A DNA stretch of 34,925 nucleotides, taken from positions 1 to 34,925 of the forward strand of contig JAKROC010000013.1 in the NCBI GenBank assembly GCA_024509075.1. The letters are read 5' to 3'. Source of the stretch: Endozoicomonas sp. (GTDB lineage: Bacteria > Pseudomonadota > Gammaproteobacteria > Pseudomonadales > Endozoicomonadaceae). The translations under genes were made by a program, and so were the position numbers. Below the pieces are notes generated by a model. It saw nothing but the letters and a program-made list of their open reading frames with translations. It made no database searches and was not told the origin of the DNA. Below are positions 1 to 9,869 of this stretch, piece after piece (position 1 is the stretch's first letter; the number at the start of each line of letters is the position of its first letter).

Positions 1-55
1 GAACCCCGACTCGTGGTTGGTCGTCACCATGTCATTACTCGCTTCCGACAGACGC
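1..55 (+). repeat. 55-bp exact direct repeat, copy 1 (window edge)
   Basis: Bases 1-55 are identical to 439-493 and diverge at base 56 (a versus t at 494). Both copies are read in the same tilS frame. By comparison with E. coli TilS, copy 2 is in its natural position. Copy 1 is joined directly to the EDDSN region, which normally lies about 150 residues earlier. This is either an assembly-overlap artefact at a contig end or a collapsed in-frame tandem duplication. Confidence 0.9.
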
Positions 56-885
56 AAGCGAGCAGCCTTAGCTTTATTGAAGATGACAGCAACAGCGATG
101 AGCGGTTTTTCCGCAATTTCCTGCGCCGGCAGCTGATTCCAATGGTGGAGGAACGGTGGCCCGGAGCCTCGGCACGGCTGGTAGCATTTGCTCAAGAGGT
201 TAGCGAACTGCATCAACAGGTTGAGATTGATGCTTGCCTGGCAACCTGTATCGTTTGTCGCCCCCAATGGCTTCTGGGTCAGCAACTGCTGGTTGACTGT
301 TACGCTCTGAGCCAGCTTGATAGTTACTGGCAGAAGTTAGTGTTGCGCCAATGGCTGAACCGGCAAGGAATTCTCTCTCCGTCCAGGGCAACACTTGCGC
401 TGATCTTTCATGAGGTTGTGGCAGCACGGTCAGATGCTGAACCCCGACTCGTGGTTGGTCGTCACCATGTCATTACTCGCTTCCGACAGACGCTGGTGGT
501 GCTTGATGAGCGTGTCAACCTGCCCGCATTTGCACCAATGGTCTGGGATTGGCAGCGTCAGCCACGACTGCTGATTGGTGACCGTAGCCTTGTATGTTCT
601 TCTGTACGCGGTGGTGCACAGGGGGCTGCGGTGTGCGTGCCACCAACTCGACTGACGCTGAAGCGCCGTTGCCATATTGAAGCTGATGACAAATTTGCTA
701 TCGCTGGACGGCAAGGGCGCAAGTCGCTGAAAAAGTGGTTACAGGTGTACAACGTTCCACCTTGGCTGCGAGCGTCGCTGCCATTTATTTTCGATCAGGA
801 GCGAATGGTTGCCGCCCCCGGGCTTTGGGTCTGTGACGGTTATCAGGCCAATTCCCGGGAAGGCCTGATATTTAGCTGGGAATAA
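1..885 (+). CDS. tilS: tRNA(Ile)-lysidine synthase, C-terminal part (5' end outside window)
   Basis: TilS uses ATP to attach lysine to C34 of tRNA-Ile(CAU), converting its codon specificity from AUG to AUA. The reading frame is open from base 1 to the stop at 883-885. The catalytic N-terminal PP-loop domain lies outside the window. What remains starts near the family signature EDDSNSDERFFRNFLRR and runs through the helical middle domain to the C-terminal domain (GRKSLKKW, VPPWLR, AAPGLWV), in the same order as E. coli TilS. The first 18 codons do not belong there: they duplicate an internal segment of the same gene (bases 439-493), so authentic tilS sequence starts around base 56. The gene converges on the large minus-strand gene with only 5 bases between the stops. 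The identity is secure; the first 55 bases are doubtful. Confidence 0.9.
   Translation, partial: EPRLVVGRHHVITRFRQTQASSLSFIEDDSNSDERFFRNFLRRQLIPMVEERWPGASARLVAFAQEVSELHQQVEIDACLATCIVCRPQWLLGQQLLVDCYALSQLDSYWQKLVLRQWLNRQGILSPSRATLALIFHEVVAARSDAEPRLVVGRHHVITRFRQTLVVLDERVNLPAFAPMVWDWQRQPRLLIGDRSLVCSSVRGGAQGAAVCVPPTRLTLKRRCHIEADDKFAIAGRQGRKSLKKWLQVYNVPPWLRASLPFIFDQERMVAAPGLWVCDGYQANSREGLIFSWE
439..493 (+). repeat. 55-bp exact direct repeat, copy 2 (native position in tilS)
   Basis: This is the second copy of the 55-bp repeat. It lies 438 bases (146 codons) after copy 1. It encodes the segment EPRLVVGRHHVITRFRQT, which aligns with the corresponding part of the E. coli TilS middle/C-terminal region. 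Confidence 0.9.
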
Positions 886-890
886 CTGGC

Positions 891-3800
891 TCACGGGGCC
901 GGCGGGAGTTGTTCAGTCTCCAGTTGCTCAAGCGCCTGATAGCGCTCCTGAGGGCTATGGTAAATATGCCCTTGCGCGATTACGGAGCTTGGCCTGGGAT
1001 TGTTGTGGACTTGTTCCAGTCTGGCCATATCAAGCACACCGTTGCGACACTTGGGATCGGGTCTTAATGGCCGGCTAATGGTTGATGGAAGATAGCTTTT
1101 CCACATGAAAGCCTTGGAGGACTTCTTGAAATCCATTTTTTGGGCGCGGTAGCTTGCCCTCCAGGTATTTTTGTCAAAGCCGTGACTGCGGAAAAAATTA
1201 TCAGTGACCGTTTTGGTGGCGGAGGTTAATCGTCGCTGTTGGCGCTTGGTGATCATATTCTTCTTTGTGGCCATTCGGCTGGCAAAAGCACGAAACTCAA
1301 CCAGTAAATCCCGGATAAATAATTTAGCTTGCTCATTTTCGTATTCGCTGCCGACCACTTCTTGCAACAGATCCAATCGTTGCTTCATCGCGTTTTCACT
1401 GAGCTCGCTTCCCGACTCGCTGAACAACCGGTGCTCATCAACCAACTCAGACAGAATAGCTCTTTGCAACATTTCCTTGTGGAAGCTGGTGTAACTGCTG
1501 AGCAAGTTGTTAACCAGGTCAATTTTTCTGGTCATTGGGAGGCTTTTCATCAGACCAAGCACATTTGCTTCAGAAAATACTGAATCGACCTGATGTTCAG
1601 TATCCAGTGGCATGCGGCGATGGATGAGGTTTCTATCGTTGGGAGCGAGGCATACTTTCATGGTCCCGACCAGTCGCTGCTTGCGGCCCAGGTGGCGATT
1701 GGGCAGTTTTTCGTTTTTGTGGTCAATAACGACATACGCACTGGTTTCAGGACGTCTCCCGCCCAGCTTGCGGGCAAATTTTTCAGCTGCTTTTTCCAGT
1801 CTTTCTTTTCCTGCGTTTGGGAACAGGAAATATCTATCCACCACTTGCCTGGTCCTGGCACCTTGCGTTTGCAAATGCTCAGGTCTGGGGTAGAACATAT
1901 CCACCTCCAGCCCTTCGATTCCGAAGATTTGGAGAGGATGGCGATAGCTCGCCCCAGGGCCGATAATGTAGCACTTCAAATTATTGTTCGGGTCTGCGAT
2001 GCAGGTAGATAGCTCCATGCTGGGCAAGGTACTGATCGGGGTCTTGCCGTCGGGATCAGGGTAATTGAGAAATACCGCAGTTTTGTGCCTGAAGTGTTCA
2101 ATCAGTGAATGTTGGCCGTTACGCGAACAACAGGGCTGGCCTGAAATAGTGCTGGCAGGTATGTCCAGAGGGTGACCTGTTTCGGGCGGAAAATTGTATT
2201 CCACAAAGCTGATGCCGTTGTACAGAGAGCTGTTCCAGACGCTGAACTGAAGCCCGAGATTATCGGCCAGAGAAAGCCAATTTGTCATTTCTTCTAACTG
2301 AGTATTGCCGTTGGTGATCAGCAAGAAGTCTGCCTGCTCGTTTTGCCTGTAGGGATCTGCAAGCTGAATATCGAATTCACGCAACTGAACGGATTTGGCA
2401 AGTTGTTCGTTGTCTGGTTCGGCCAAAATACCCAGTTGCAGCGAGGCACAGACCTTAACACGGGAGTAAGGTGGCAGTTCAGGGTTGATGAATTTCAACG
2501 AGCCGGAGTGTGTTGTTCCGGTGCCGGGCGTCAGGTAAGTTACCGGTTTGATCAGTCCGGACTCGCCGGGGGTTTTCTCCCCCTCTTTGCTGAAAAAGCA
2601 TACGTCAGAGGCGGTTGCCATTTCGCCAGGCAGTACCCGGTAGTTGAGGGTAGTAACGCGCTTCCCGGCGCTGCCAGTGCCCAGGGCAGCGTTGGATACA
2701 TTATCTACCCTGACTGACAGCAGGGCCTCTTCATTCAGGGATATGCTGGTCACTTGCCTGACTTTCTGCAGCTGTGCCGGGTATTGCACCCGGAACGACT
2801 TGGTCTGGCCTTCAACCTGGGCAAAGTGCCGTTCAACCCGACTGACGGTGGCGCGAAAATCGACCTTGGTGTTGATTTTCAGCGGCTCACCAACTACGGG
2901 GTCGTTCCGCTTCCCGAGGCGAAACCGCAGTTTCTCTGGCGGCGTATACCTCTTGCCTGCATCAAGCCCCCGGGGCAGAAAGATAGTGGAGGCGCTGTCG
3001 AAGATCAGGCATTCGTTATTTTTTATGCTGACTCGAGTATCCTGTGCAGTGGGCAGCTTCATGCCGCCATTGTTTTCAAGGGTGATTGCCACTGAAACTC
3101 CTTCACCAGGCTCAAAAATGCCATCGCCATTGTCATCTTCCAGTGTGCAAGAGTGAACCGACAGGTTGTAGCGGTCTTTAAACTGCCTCCCGTCCATTTC
3201 GATACGGAATGAGCCAGGATGGCCGTCGGCGCCGTTCTGGCCTTTATGGCCGTCGTATCCATCCGGCCCGTCGTCCCCGTCACTCCCGCCGGGATTGATG
3301 TGCATTTGTCGATTATCACTATCTCCGGTGAACCAGATTTTTTTACTCCCACCGCGGCCGCCGTAGCCGCCGCGGCCGCCGCGGCCGCCGCAGCCGCCGA
3401 CGCCTCCCTTGCCGGCCTTAGTGTCGGGTGTGTTGAGGATCATGAGCAAATCGGCATCGCCGGTATCCACCTTCAGGGTGATGTTAGCGCCATTGCCACC
3501 CTTGCCACCGCGACCGCCATCACCCCCATCGCCGCCGGGTCCTCCGTCTTCTCCGTCGGTGCCCCAAGACCACATCGTGGCATCCCGGCCATCTTCACCA
3601 TCATACCCAACAGCACCTTTGCCACCTTTGCCACCTTTGCCGCCGTCGCCGCCGCAAGCTTGCAAAGCAATTGCTATGTTTCTGCCGCGAAGGGGTAGCA
3701 GGACTGTTCGTTGATTGGCGAAAACCTGAATGTTGTCTCCGGCCACTTTCAAAGACATGTTCAGCGCTGAAGCGTGAGCACCGTTTTGGCCGTCCTTGCC

Positions 3801-3911
3801 TCTGTGACCATCACCTCCATAGCGGCTGGATGAACCTCCGTCTGCCCCATTATCGCCAGGCCTGCCATCTGTACTGAAGCGATGAACTGGGCAGTTGTTG
3901 GTGTAAATCAT
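891..3911 (-). CDS. large glycine-rich collagen-like protein of unknown function
   Basis: The product is a 1006-residue protein I cannot assign to a characterised family. Residues about 15-45, 85-145, 165-190 and 205-235 are rich in GG-x and G-x-x triplets with many Asp, Lys and Arg (GGDGGKGGKGGKG, GGRGGRGGYGGRGG). They are separated by short beta-like stretches. A calcium-loop-like motif (DDNGDGIFEPGE) near residue 265 introduces a segment resembling secreted beta-sandwich modules. The C-terminal half is mixed, ending in a basic, helix-rich region and a Pro-rich tail. I see no signal peptide or membrane segment. The ATG at 3911 has GGGA a few bases upstream. The arrangement recalls glycine-rich DUF7932-type proteins, but that is from memory and uncertain. 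It lies opposite to tilS and pyrG and separates them, which suggests a later insertion. It could be a surface or secreted host-interaction protein, but nothing in the sequence proves this. Confidence 0.75.
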   Translation of the reverse strand: MIYTNNCPVHRFSTDGRPGDNGADGGSSSRYGGDGHRGKDGQNGAHASALNMSLKVAGDNIQVFANQRTVLLPLRGRNIAIALQACGGDGGKGGKGGKGAVGYDGEDGRDATMWSWGTDGEDGGPGGDGGDGGRGGKGGNGANITLKVDTGDADLLMILNTPDTKAGKGGVGGCGGRGGRGGYGGRGGSKKIWFTGDSDNRQMHINPGGSDGDDGPDGYDGHKGQNGADGHPGSFRIEMDGRQFKDRYNLSVHSCTLEDDNGDGIFEPGEGVSVAITLENNGGMKLPTAQDTRVSIKNNECLIFDSASTIFLPRGLDAGKRYTPPEKLRFRLGKRNDPVVGEPLKINTKVDFRATVSRVERHFAQVEGQTKSFRVQYPAQLQKVRQVTSISLNEEALLSVRVDNVSNAALGTGSAGKRVTTLNYRVLPGEMATASDVCFFSKEGEKTPGESGLIKPVTYLTPGTGTTHSGSLKFINPELPPYSRVKVCASLQLGILAEPDNEQLAKSVQLREFDIQLADPYRQNEQADFLLITNGNTQLEEMTNWLSLADNLGLQFSVWNSSLYNGISFVEYNFPPETGHPLDIPASTISGQPCCSRNGQHSLIEHFRHKTAVFLNYPDPDGKTPISTLPSMELSTCIADPNNNLKCYIIGPGASYRHPLQIFGIEGLEVDMFYPRPEHLQTQGARTRQVVDRYFLFPNAGKERLEKAAEKFARKLGGRRPETSAYVVIDHKNEKLPNRHLGRKQRLVGTMKVCLAPNDRNLIHRRMPLDTEHQVDSVFSEANVLGLMKSLPMTRKIDLVNNLLSSYTSFHKEMLQRAILSELVDEHRLFSESGSELSENAMKQRLDLLQEVVGSEYENEQAKLFIRDLLVEFRAFASRMATKKNMITKRQQRRLTSATKTVTDNFFRSHGFDKNTWRASYRAQKMDFKKSSKAFMWKSYLPSTISRPLRPDPKCRNGVLDMARLEQVHNNPRPSSVIAQGHIYHSPQERYQALEQLETEQLPPAP

Positions 3912-4086
3912 TGCAAATCCCGAATGGTCAAGGTTGGAAAAACTGCGGATGGCAAGGAACTCAACAAAAGTGTTAGCCGAGCCAGACAGAAGAAATTCTG
4001 ATCAACAATCCGTACCTGAATATTTTTCGCTTTGACACACCCGCCAGGCTTAAGTTCAAATTCTTGCCAGCGGCGGTAAGAACGGT

Positions 4087-4115
4087 TTTACGTTTTCTGC
4101 CGGTTTTGGTATCCT
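4087..4115 (+). promoter_or_regulatory. possible sigma70 promoter for pyrG
   Basis: TTTACG (4087-4092) and TATCCT (4110-4115) are separated by 17 bases, and the pyrG start codon is at 4180. The match to consensus is moderate. The 268-base gap 3912-4179 must also carry the divergent promoter of the large minus-strand gene. I found no other clear site in it. Confidence 0.35.
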
Positions 4116-4155
4116 GATTTCCCATCTTGAGACTCTCTTTTTCACCCCGCTCTAA

Positions 4156-5823
<1,668 letters not shown>

Positions 5824-5833
5824 TTTCCAGTGA

Positions 5834-6700
<867 letters not shown>

Positions 6701-6716
6701 CCGTCATGCCATTGTG

Positions 6717-6911
6717 AAGGGAGTGGATTGCCACACAGCGGCAATTGAGCAAAGCCATTGTGCCCTTCGGGTATTTATGCCATCGGGTGCCGGGAACGTA
6801 TATATTGCGTGACCGGGCTCGGATGGATATGCCGGTAAAGAGTTGCCGGGCGAATACCTTAAAGGACACAAGTGCAGTCAGCCAGTCAGTAATTTGAAAT
6901 GTGCTGGGTAT
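6717..6911 (+). repeat. MITE-like dispersed repeat, copy 1 (diverged)
   Basis: This is the first of seven copies. The core matches well: GTGCCCTTCGGGTATTTATG followed by a GGGTGCCGGGA-type segment, then a GACCGGG block, then the inverse arm CGAATACCTTAAAGGACACA and a CAGTCAGCC-like stretch. The left end is eroded (GTGGATT is still visible) and the right end reads TTTGAAATGTGCTGGGTAT. It occupies part of the 521-base kdsA-kinase gap. I see no gene in the rest of that gap. Confidence 0.75.
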
Positions 6912-6999
6912 TGCTTCGAATCAGCCAGCATATGGCAGCACCTTACCGTCGTGATTTGCCCTGCCGTTCTCAATCCAGATGTGCAAGTGGTAATTTTTG

Positions 7000-7027
7000 T
7001 TGTGCGGATTACTAATTGGCATGATAA
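7000..7027 (+). promoter_or_regulatory. weak candidate promoter upstream of the kinase gene
   Basis: TTGTGC (7000-7005) and TGATAA (7022-7027) are separated by 16 bases in an AT-rich stretch, about 190 bases before the kinase start codon. This is a pattern match only. Confidence 0.25.
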
Positions 7028-7221
7028 AAAACGCCAAAAAAATTGAGTAGTGATGCATCGTTTCACCTTGCAGTATGACCAGTCATCGTTACAGTTGTCT
7101 GTCTGACTCGAAAAAAAATCAATGCTGTGTTTGTGCCAGCCTTGGAGCATCGAGCAATTCGCAGGGATGTCACTAGTGAGCAGTCTGATGTGCCTTGTTC
7201 AGACGATACAGGAAATGACTT

Positions 7222-8598
7222 ATGCCAAACAATAAGGTCAGGCCCCTTGTCGTTCCCAACTACTCAGGAGCTGACAGCAGATTGGCAGCTCAGGTTGCAG
7301 ACCAGCCTGAAGGCAGAGCTGGCCGGGTTAGAGGCCAGAAACCACTTTTTTCCGAATCTGGCTCCACAAGGTCTCATTCGCTTTCATCGAAGAGCATTGA
7401 ACAATATTCAGTTCACTTCAGGAGGTCGGTTGATTCCGGCCAAATGTCAATGTCAGAAAACCTTGAATGTGTAAAAAAGATTGGCCGGGGCGGGTATGGC
7501 GAAGTCTGGCTGGTCAGGGATGCCGGTGCTGAAGGTGCTGAAGGTGCTGAAGATGAGCAAGCATGGAAAGTCCCCTTCAATCAAAACGGGCTGGAGGCGG
7601 AACAGGAAAAGTTCAGTCGCATCGGCCATCAGCCCAATATTGTCAGTTGTCTGGGTATTGCTGAAATTGATGGGCAATATGGTTTGTTGATGGAATACAT
7701 ACCCGGTATGGACTTGTCTGACTATTTACCGGAAATGGTGGCTCAGTACTTGCGTGGCTCTTTGTCACACGCTGATTTCTGGGGAGCCGTTCAGTACATC
7801 ATCAAAGAGACACTGACCGGTATTGGTTTTCTCGAAGAAAGTGGTTATGTCCATCAAGATATCAAGCCGGGAAACATAAGAGTCCACCGGGAAAAGCTGA
7901 TGCCAGTCATTGTAGATTTTGGTAACCTGGCCTGCTTTGGTGAAGCTCATACCGTCGGGACTGAACTATACTCACCGCCCGAGTCACTGACGAATTCTGA
8001 ATGTGTTAAGGTGTCAGACAAGTTTGATACCTACTCCGTTGGACAAATTGTCTACTCACTGCTTGCCATGATCACCGATTCCGGGATTAAACACTTGTTT
8101 ACCGCCGGTGCCAGATATGACGACATCATCGCCTGTGAAAGGGCAGGGTTGCTGATGCGCTTGCGCCGGGCAATGCAGGATTATCAGCGGATGGATGCCG
8201 CCGGCGAGTACCACAAAGCCTTAACCCCCATCACTACCAAAGAGTTGCAGAGCCGATTGCACGGTGTATTAACCGGGCGTGAAAAATTGACCAGACAGTT
8301 GCAGGAAGCTTACTCCAGAGAGGGTAATGCTAATATCCCTCTGGACTGTATGTTGAGCGAAAAACTGCCAAAAATAGTTGCTGGTCAAATCAGGGTCGGA
8401 CGGTACGGGGCAGGTTACGAGTCCAGTCTCGTCAAGTTTGTCAATGCCGCGCTGCACCCCGCGCCATCCATGAGGCTCAATGCCAGGACGGCGTTAAAGC
8501 AACCTTTTCTCAGCGATCCGTTGTATGGTGATGAGATAGCGGCTAAAAAAGTGCTGCAGCAGGTTTTTGCCCGGCAGGAGTTAGTCACCGTGGATTGA
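7222..8598 (+). CDS. eukaryotic-like Ser/Thr protein kinase domain protein
   Basis: The product is a 458-residue protein with a protein kinase fold. The Gly-rich loop is IGRGGYGEVW (residues 87-96), the probable ATP lysine is K116 (AWKVPF), the catalytic loop is VHQDIKPGN with D213, and the metal-binding motif is DFG with D232. An APE-like element (YSPPES) follows. HRD is changed to HQD, so it is a non-RD kinase, but the catalytic residues themselves are present. The first 75 residues are Ser/Arg-rich and match no domain I recognise. The start at 7222 has AGGAAA at good spacing; an ATG at 7444 would remove that extension. Nine-base repeats at 7525-7556 encode an Ala-Glu-Gly-type insert between the Gly loop and K116. 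There is no transmembrane segment or PASTA domain, so it is not a typical PknB. A signalling or effector role is an inference. Confidence 0.8.
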   Translation: MPNNKVRPLVVPNYSGADSRLAAQVADQPEGRAGRVRGQKPLFSESGSTRSHSLSSKSIEQYSVHFRRSVDSGQMSMSENLECVKKIGRGGYGEVWLVRDAGAEGAEGAEDEQAWKVPFNQNGLEAEQEKFSRIGHQPNIVSCLGIAEIDGQYGLLMEYIPGMDLSDYLPEMVAQYLRGSLSHADFWGAVQYIIKETLTGIGFLEESGYVHQDIKPGNIRVHREKLMPVIVDFGNLACFGEAHTVGTELYSPPESLTNSECVKVSDKFDTYSVGQIVYSLLAMITDSGIKHLFTAGARYDDIIACERAGLLMRLRRAMQDYQRMDAAGEYHKALTPITTKELQSRLHGVLTGREKLTRQLQEAYSREGNANIPLDCMLSEKLPKIVAGQIRVGRYGAGYESSLVKFVNAALHPAPSMRLNARTALKQPFLSDPLYGDEIAAKKVLQQVFARQELVTVD

Positions 8599-8617
8599 CA
8601 TCGCTGCTGTCAATCGC

Positions 8618-9631
8618 TCAGGCCGATAATTCTCCTGCCAGGCTGACGCTGAGCAACGCTTTCACCGACTCCGTCTCAAAACCCAGTGAATACAGGTGGT
8701 GCAGTTTACAGAACATGGCTTCAGTGGTGGTGTCCTGCCCGCCAACAACACCGGCACGAGTCAGCGCTGACCCTGTGGCATAACTGTCTTGCAGAATGCT
8801 ACCCTGAACACACTGAGTCAGATTAACAATTAATTTGCCCTGGTCGCTGGCCTTGGCAAAGGTATCAAGCAGTTCCTGGTCGCTATCCGGAGCGTTGCCG
8901 GTGCCGTAGGTTTGCAGGATAAAAGCATTCACAGGCTGGCTCAGGGCCGATTCCACCCAGCGGGCAGTGATGCCAGGGAACAGTGTCACGACGCCAACGT
9001 GACTTTGCTGGTCACACTGCAACTGAAACTGCTCCGCTCCTGTGGGTTGCCAAAGCAGCGACTCATTCAAGGCAATGTGGATATCGGCCCGACCCAACCA
9101 TGGGTAGTTAGGTGTATCGAACGCATCAAGGCGGCTTGCGTGCAATTTACGCGCCCGATTGCCCCGCAACAGACGACCATTAAAGTACAAGCACACCTCG
9201 TTGATCCGCTCATCAGTGGCCAGAGTCAGCGCGCCGATGATGTTCTCCAGCGCATCGGTTCTGGCCTCACAAAGAGGAATCTGTGAGCCAGTGAAAATAA
9301 CCGGCTTATGCAGGTTTTGCAGCATAAAGGAAGTCATGGCACAGGAGTAGGCCATGGTGTCGGTGCCGTGCAGTACCACGAAGCCATCAAAATGGTGGTA
9401 GCGCTGTGCAATATCGCTGGCGATTTGCTGCCAGTTGTACGGGCGAATGTTGCTGGAGTCGATCAGTTGTGGATACTCGAACAGCTCAAAGGCCGGCAGG
9501 CTGACCAGAACATCGGCCGGCAGCTTTTGCGACAGCTGCGCCATCAGATTATCCCCTGGGGCGTAGCCCGAGTCAGAAGGGCGCATGCCGATAGTGCCGC
9601 CAGTGTATGCAATATAGATTTTCTTGCACAT
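8618..9631 (-). CDS. ansA: type I (cytoplasmic) L-asparaginase
   Basis: The enzyme hydrolyses asparagine to aspartate and ammonia. The product has 337 residues (E. coli AnsA 338) and aligns along its length. The first catalytic motif is YTGGTIGM with T13, and the second is HGTDTMAY with T90 and D91. There is no signal peptide, in line with the cytoplasmic type I enzyme rather than the periplasmic AnsB. GGAACG lies a few bases upstream of the ATG. It converges with the kinase gene, with 19 bases between the stops. A palindrome lies about 60-80 bases upstream. Confidence 0.93.
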   Translation of the reverse strand: MCKKIYIAYTGGTIGMRPSDSGYAPGDNLMAQLSQKLPADVLVSLPAFELFEYPQLIDSSNIRPYNWQQIASDIAQRYHHFDGFVVLHGTDTMAYSCAMTSFMLQNLHKPVIFTGSQIPLCEARTDALENIIGALTLATDERINEVCLYFNGRLLRGNRARKLHASRLDAFDTPNYPWLGRADIHIALNESLLWQPTGAEQFQLQCDQQSHVGVVTLFPGITARWVESALSQPVNAFILQTYGTGNAPDSDQELLDTFAKASDQGKLIVNLTQCVQGSILQDSYATGSALTRAGVVGGQDTTTEAMFCKLHHLYSLGFETESVKALLSVSLAGELSA

Positions 9632-9687
9632 GAGTCGTTCCGTTTTTTCGCGGTGCAGTCGGTATTTTCTTCACTGACTGACATAAA

Positions 9688-9711
9688 CGTCAATTGTCTT
9701 AAGATAGACAA
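9688..9711 (-). promoter_or_regulatory. candidate -35 element next to an inverted repeat, upstream of ansA
   Basis: The palindrome TTGTCTTAAGATAGACAA (9694-9711) has 6-bp perfect arms. On the minus strand it directly precedes TTGACG (9688-9693), a plausible -35 hexamer, and an AT-rich GAAAAT follows at about 18 bases. It could be an operator overlapping the ansA promoter. I cannot name a regulator. Confidence 0.3.
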
Positions 9712-9869
9712 CAATGATCAAGTGCGGCGTGCATCAGAGCGATCGGCTACTGATGACGTACCAACATCACCACCTCAATGTATCAAGGTGCGCAACGCAT
9801 GGCAGAGTCATCGTTCAGGAAATAAGCTTCGGTTGTCCTGTGCTCCAATCCGGTGGGTTTGCGCATCAT

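Noticed and set aside
3219-3714. Plus-strand ORFs rich in Ala or Pro opposite the glycine-rich gene
   Set aside because: These are complementary-strand shadows of GG-x repeats, whose reverse complement gives Pro- or Ala-rich frames.
3973-4125. 50-codon minus-strand ORF in the pyrG upstream gap, starting MGNQDTKTGRKRK
   Set aside because: It is short, overlaps the likely pyrG promoter and has no homology I recognise. A different frame of the same stretch looks equally protein-like, so neither is convincing.
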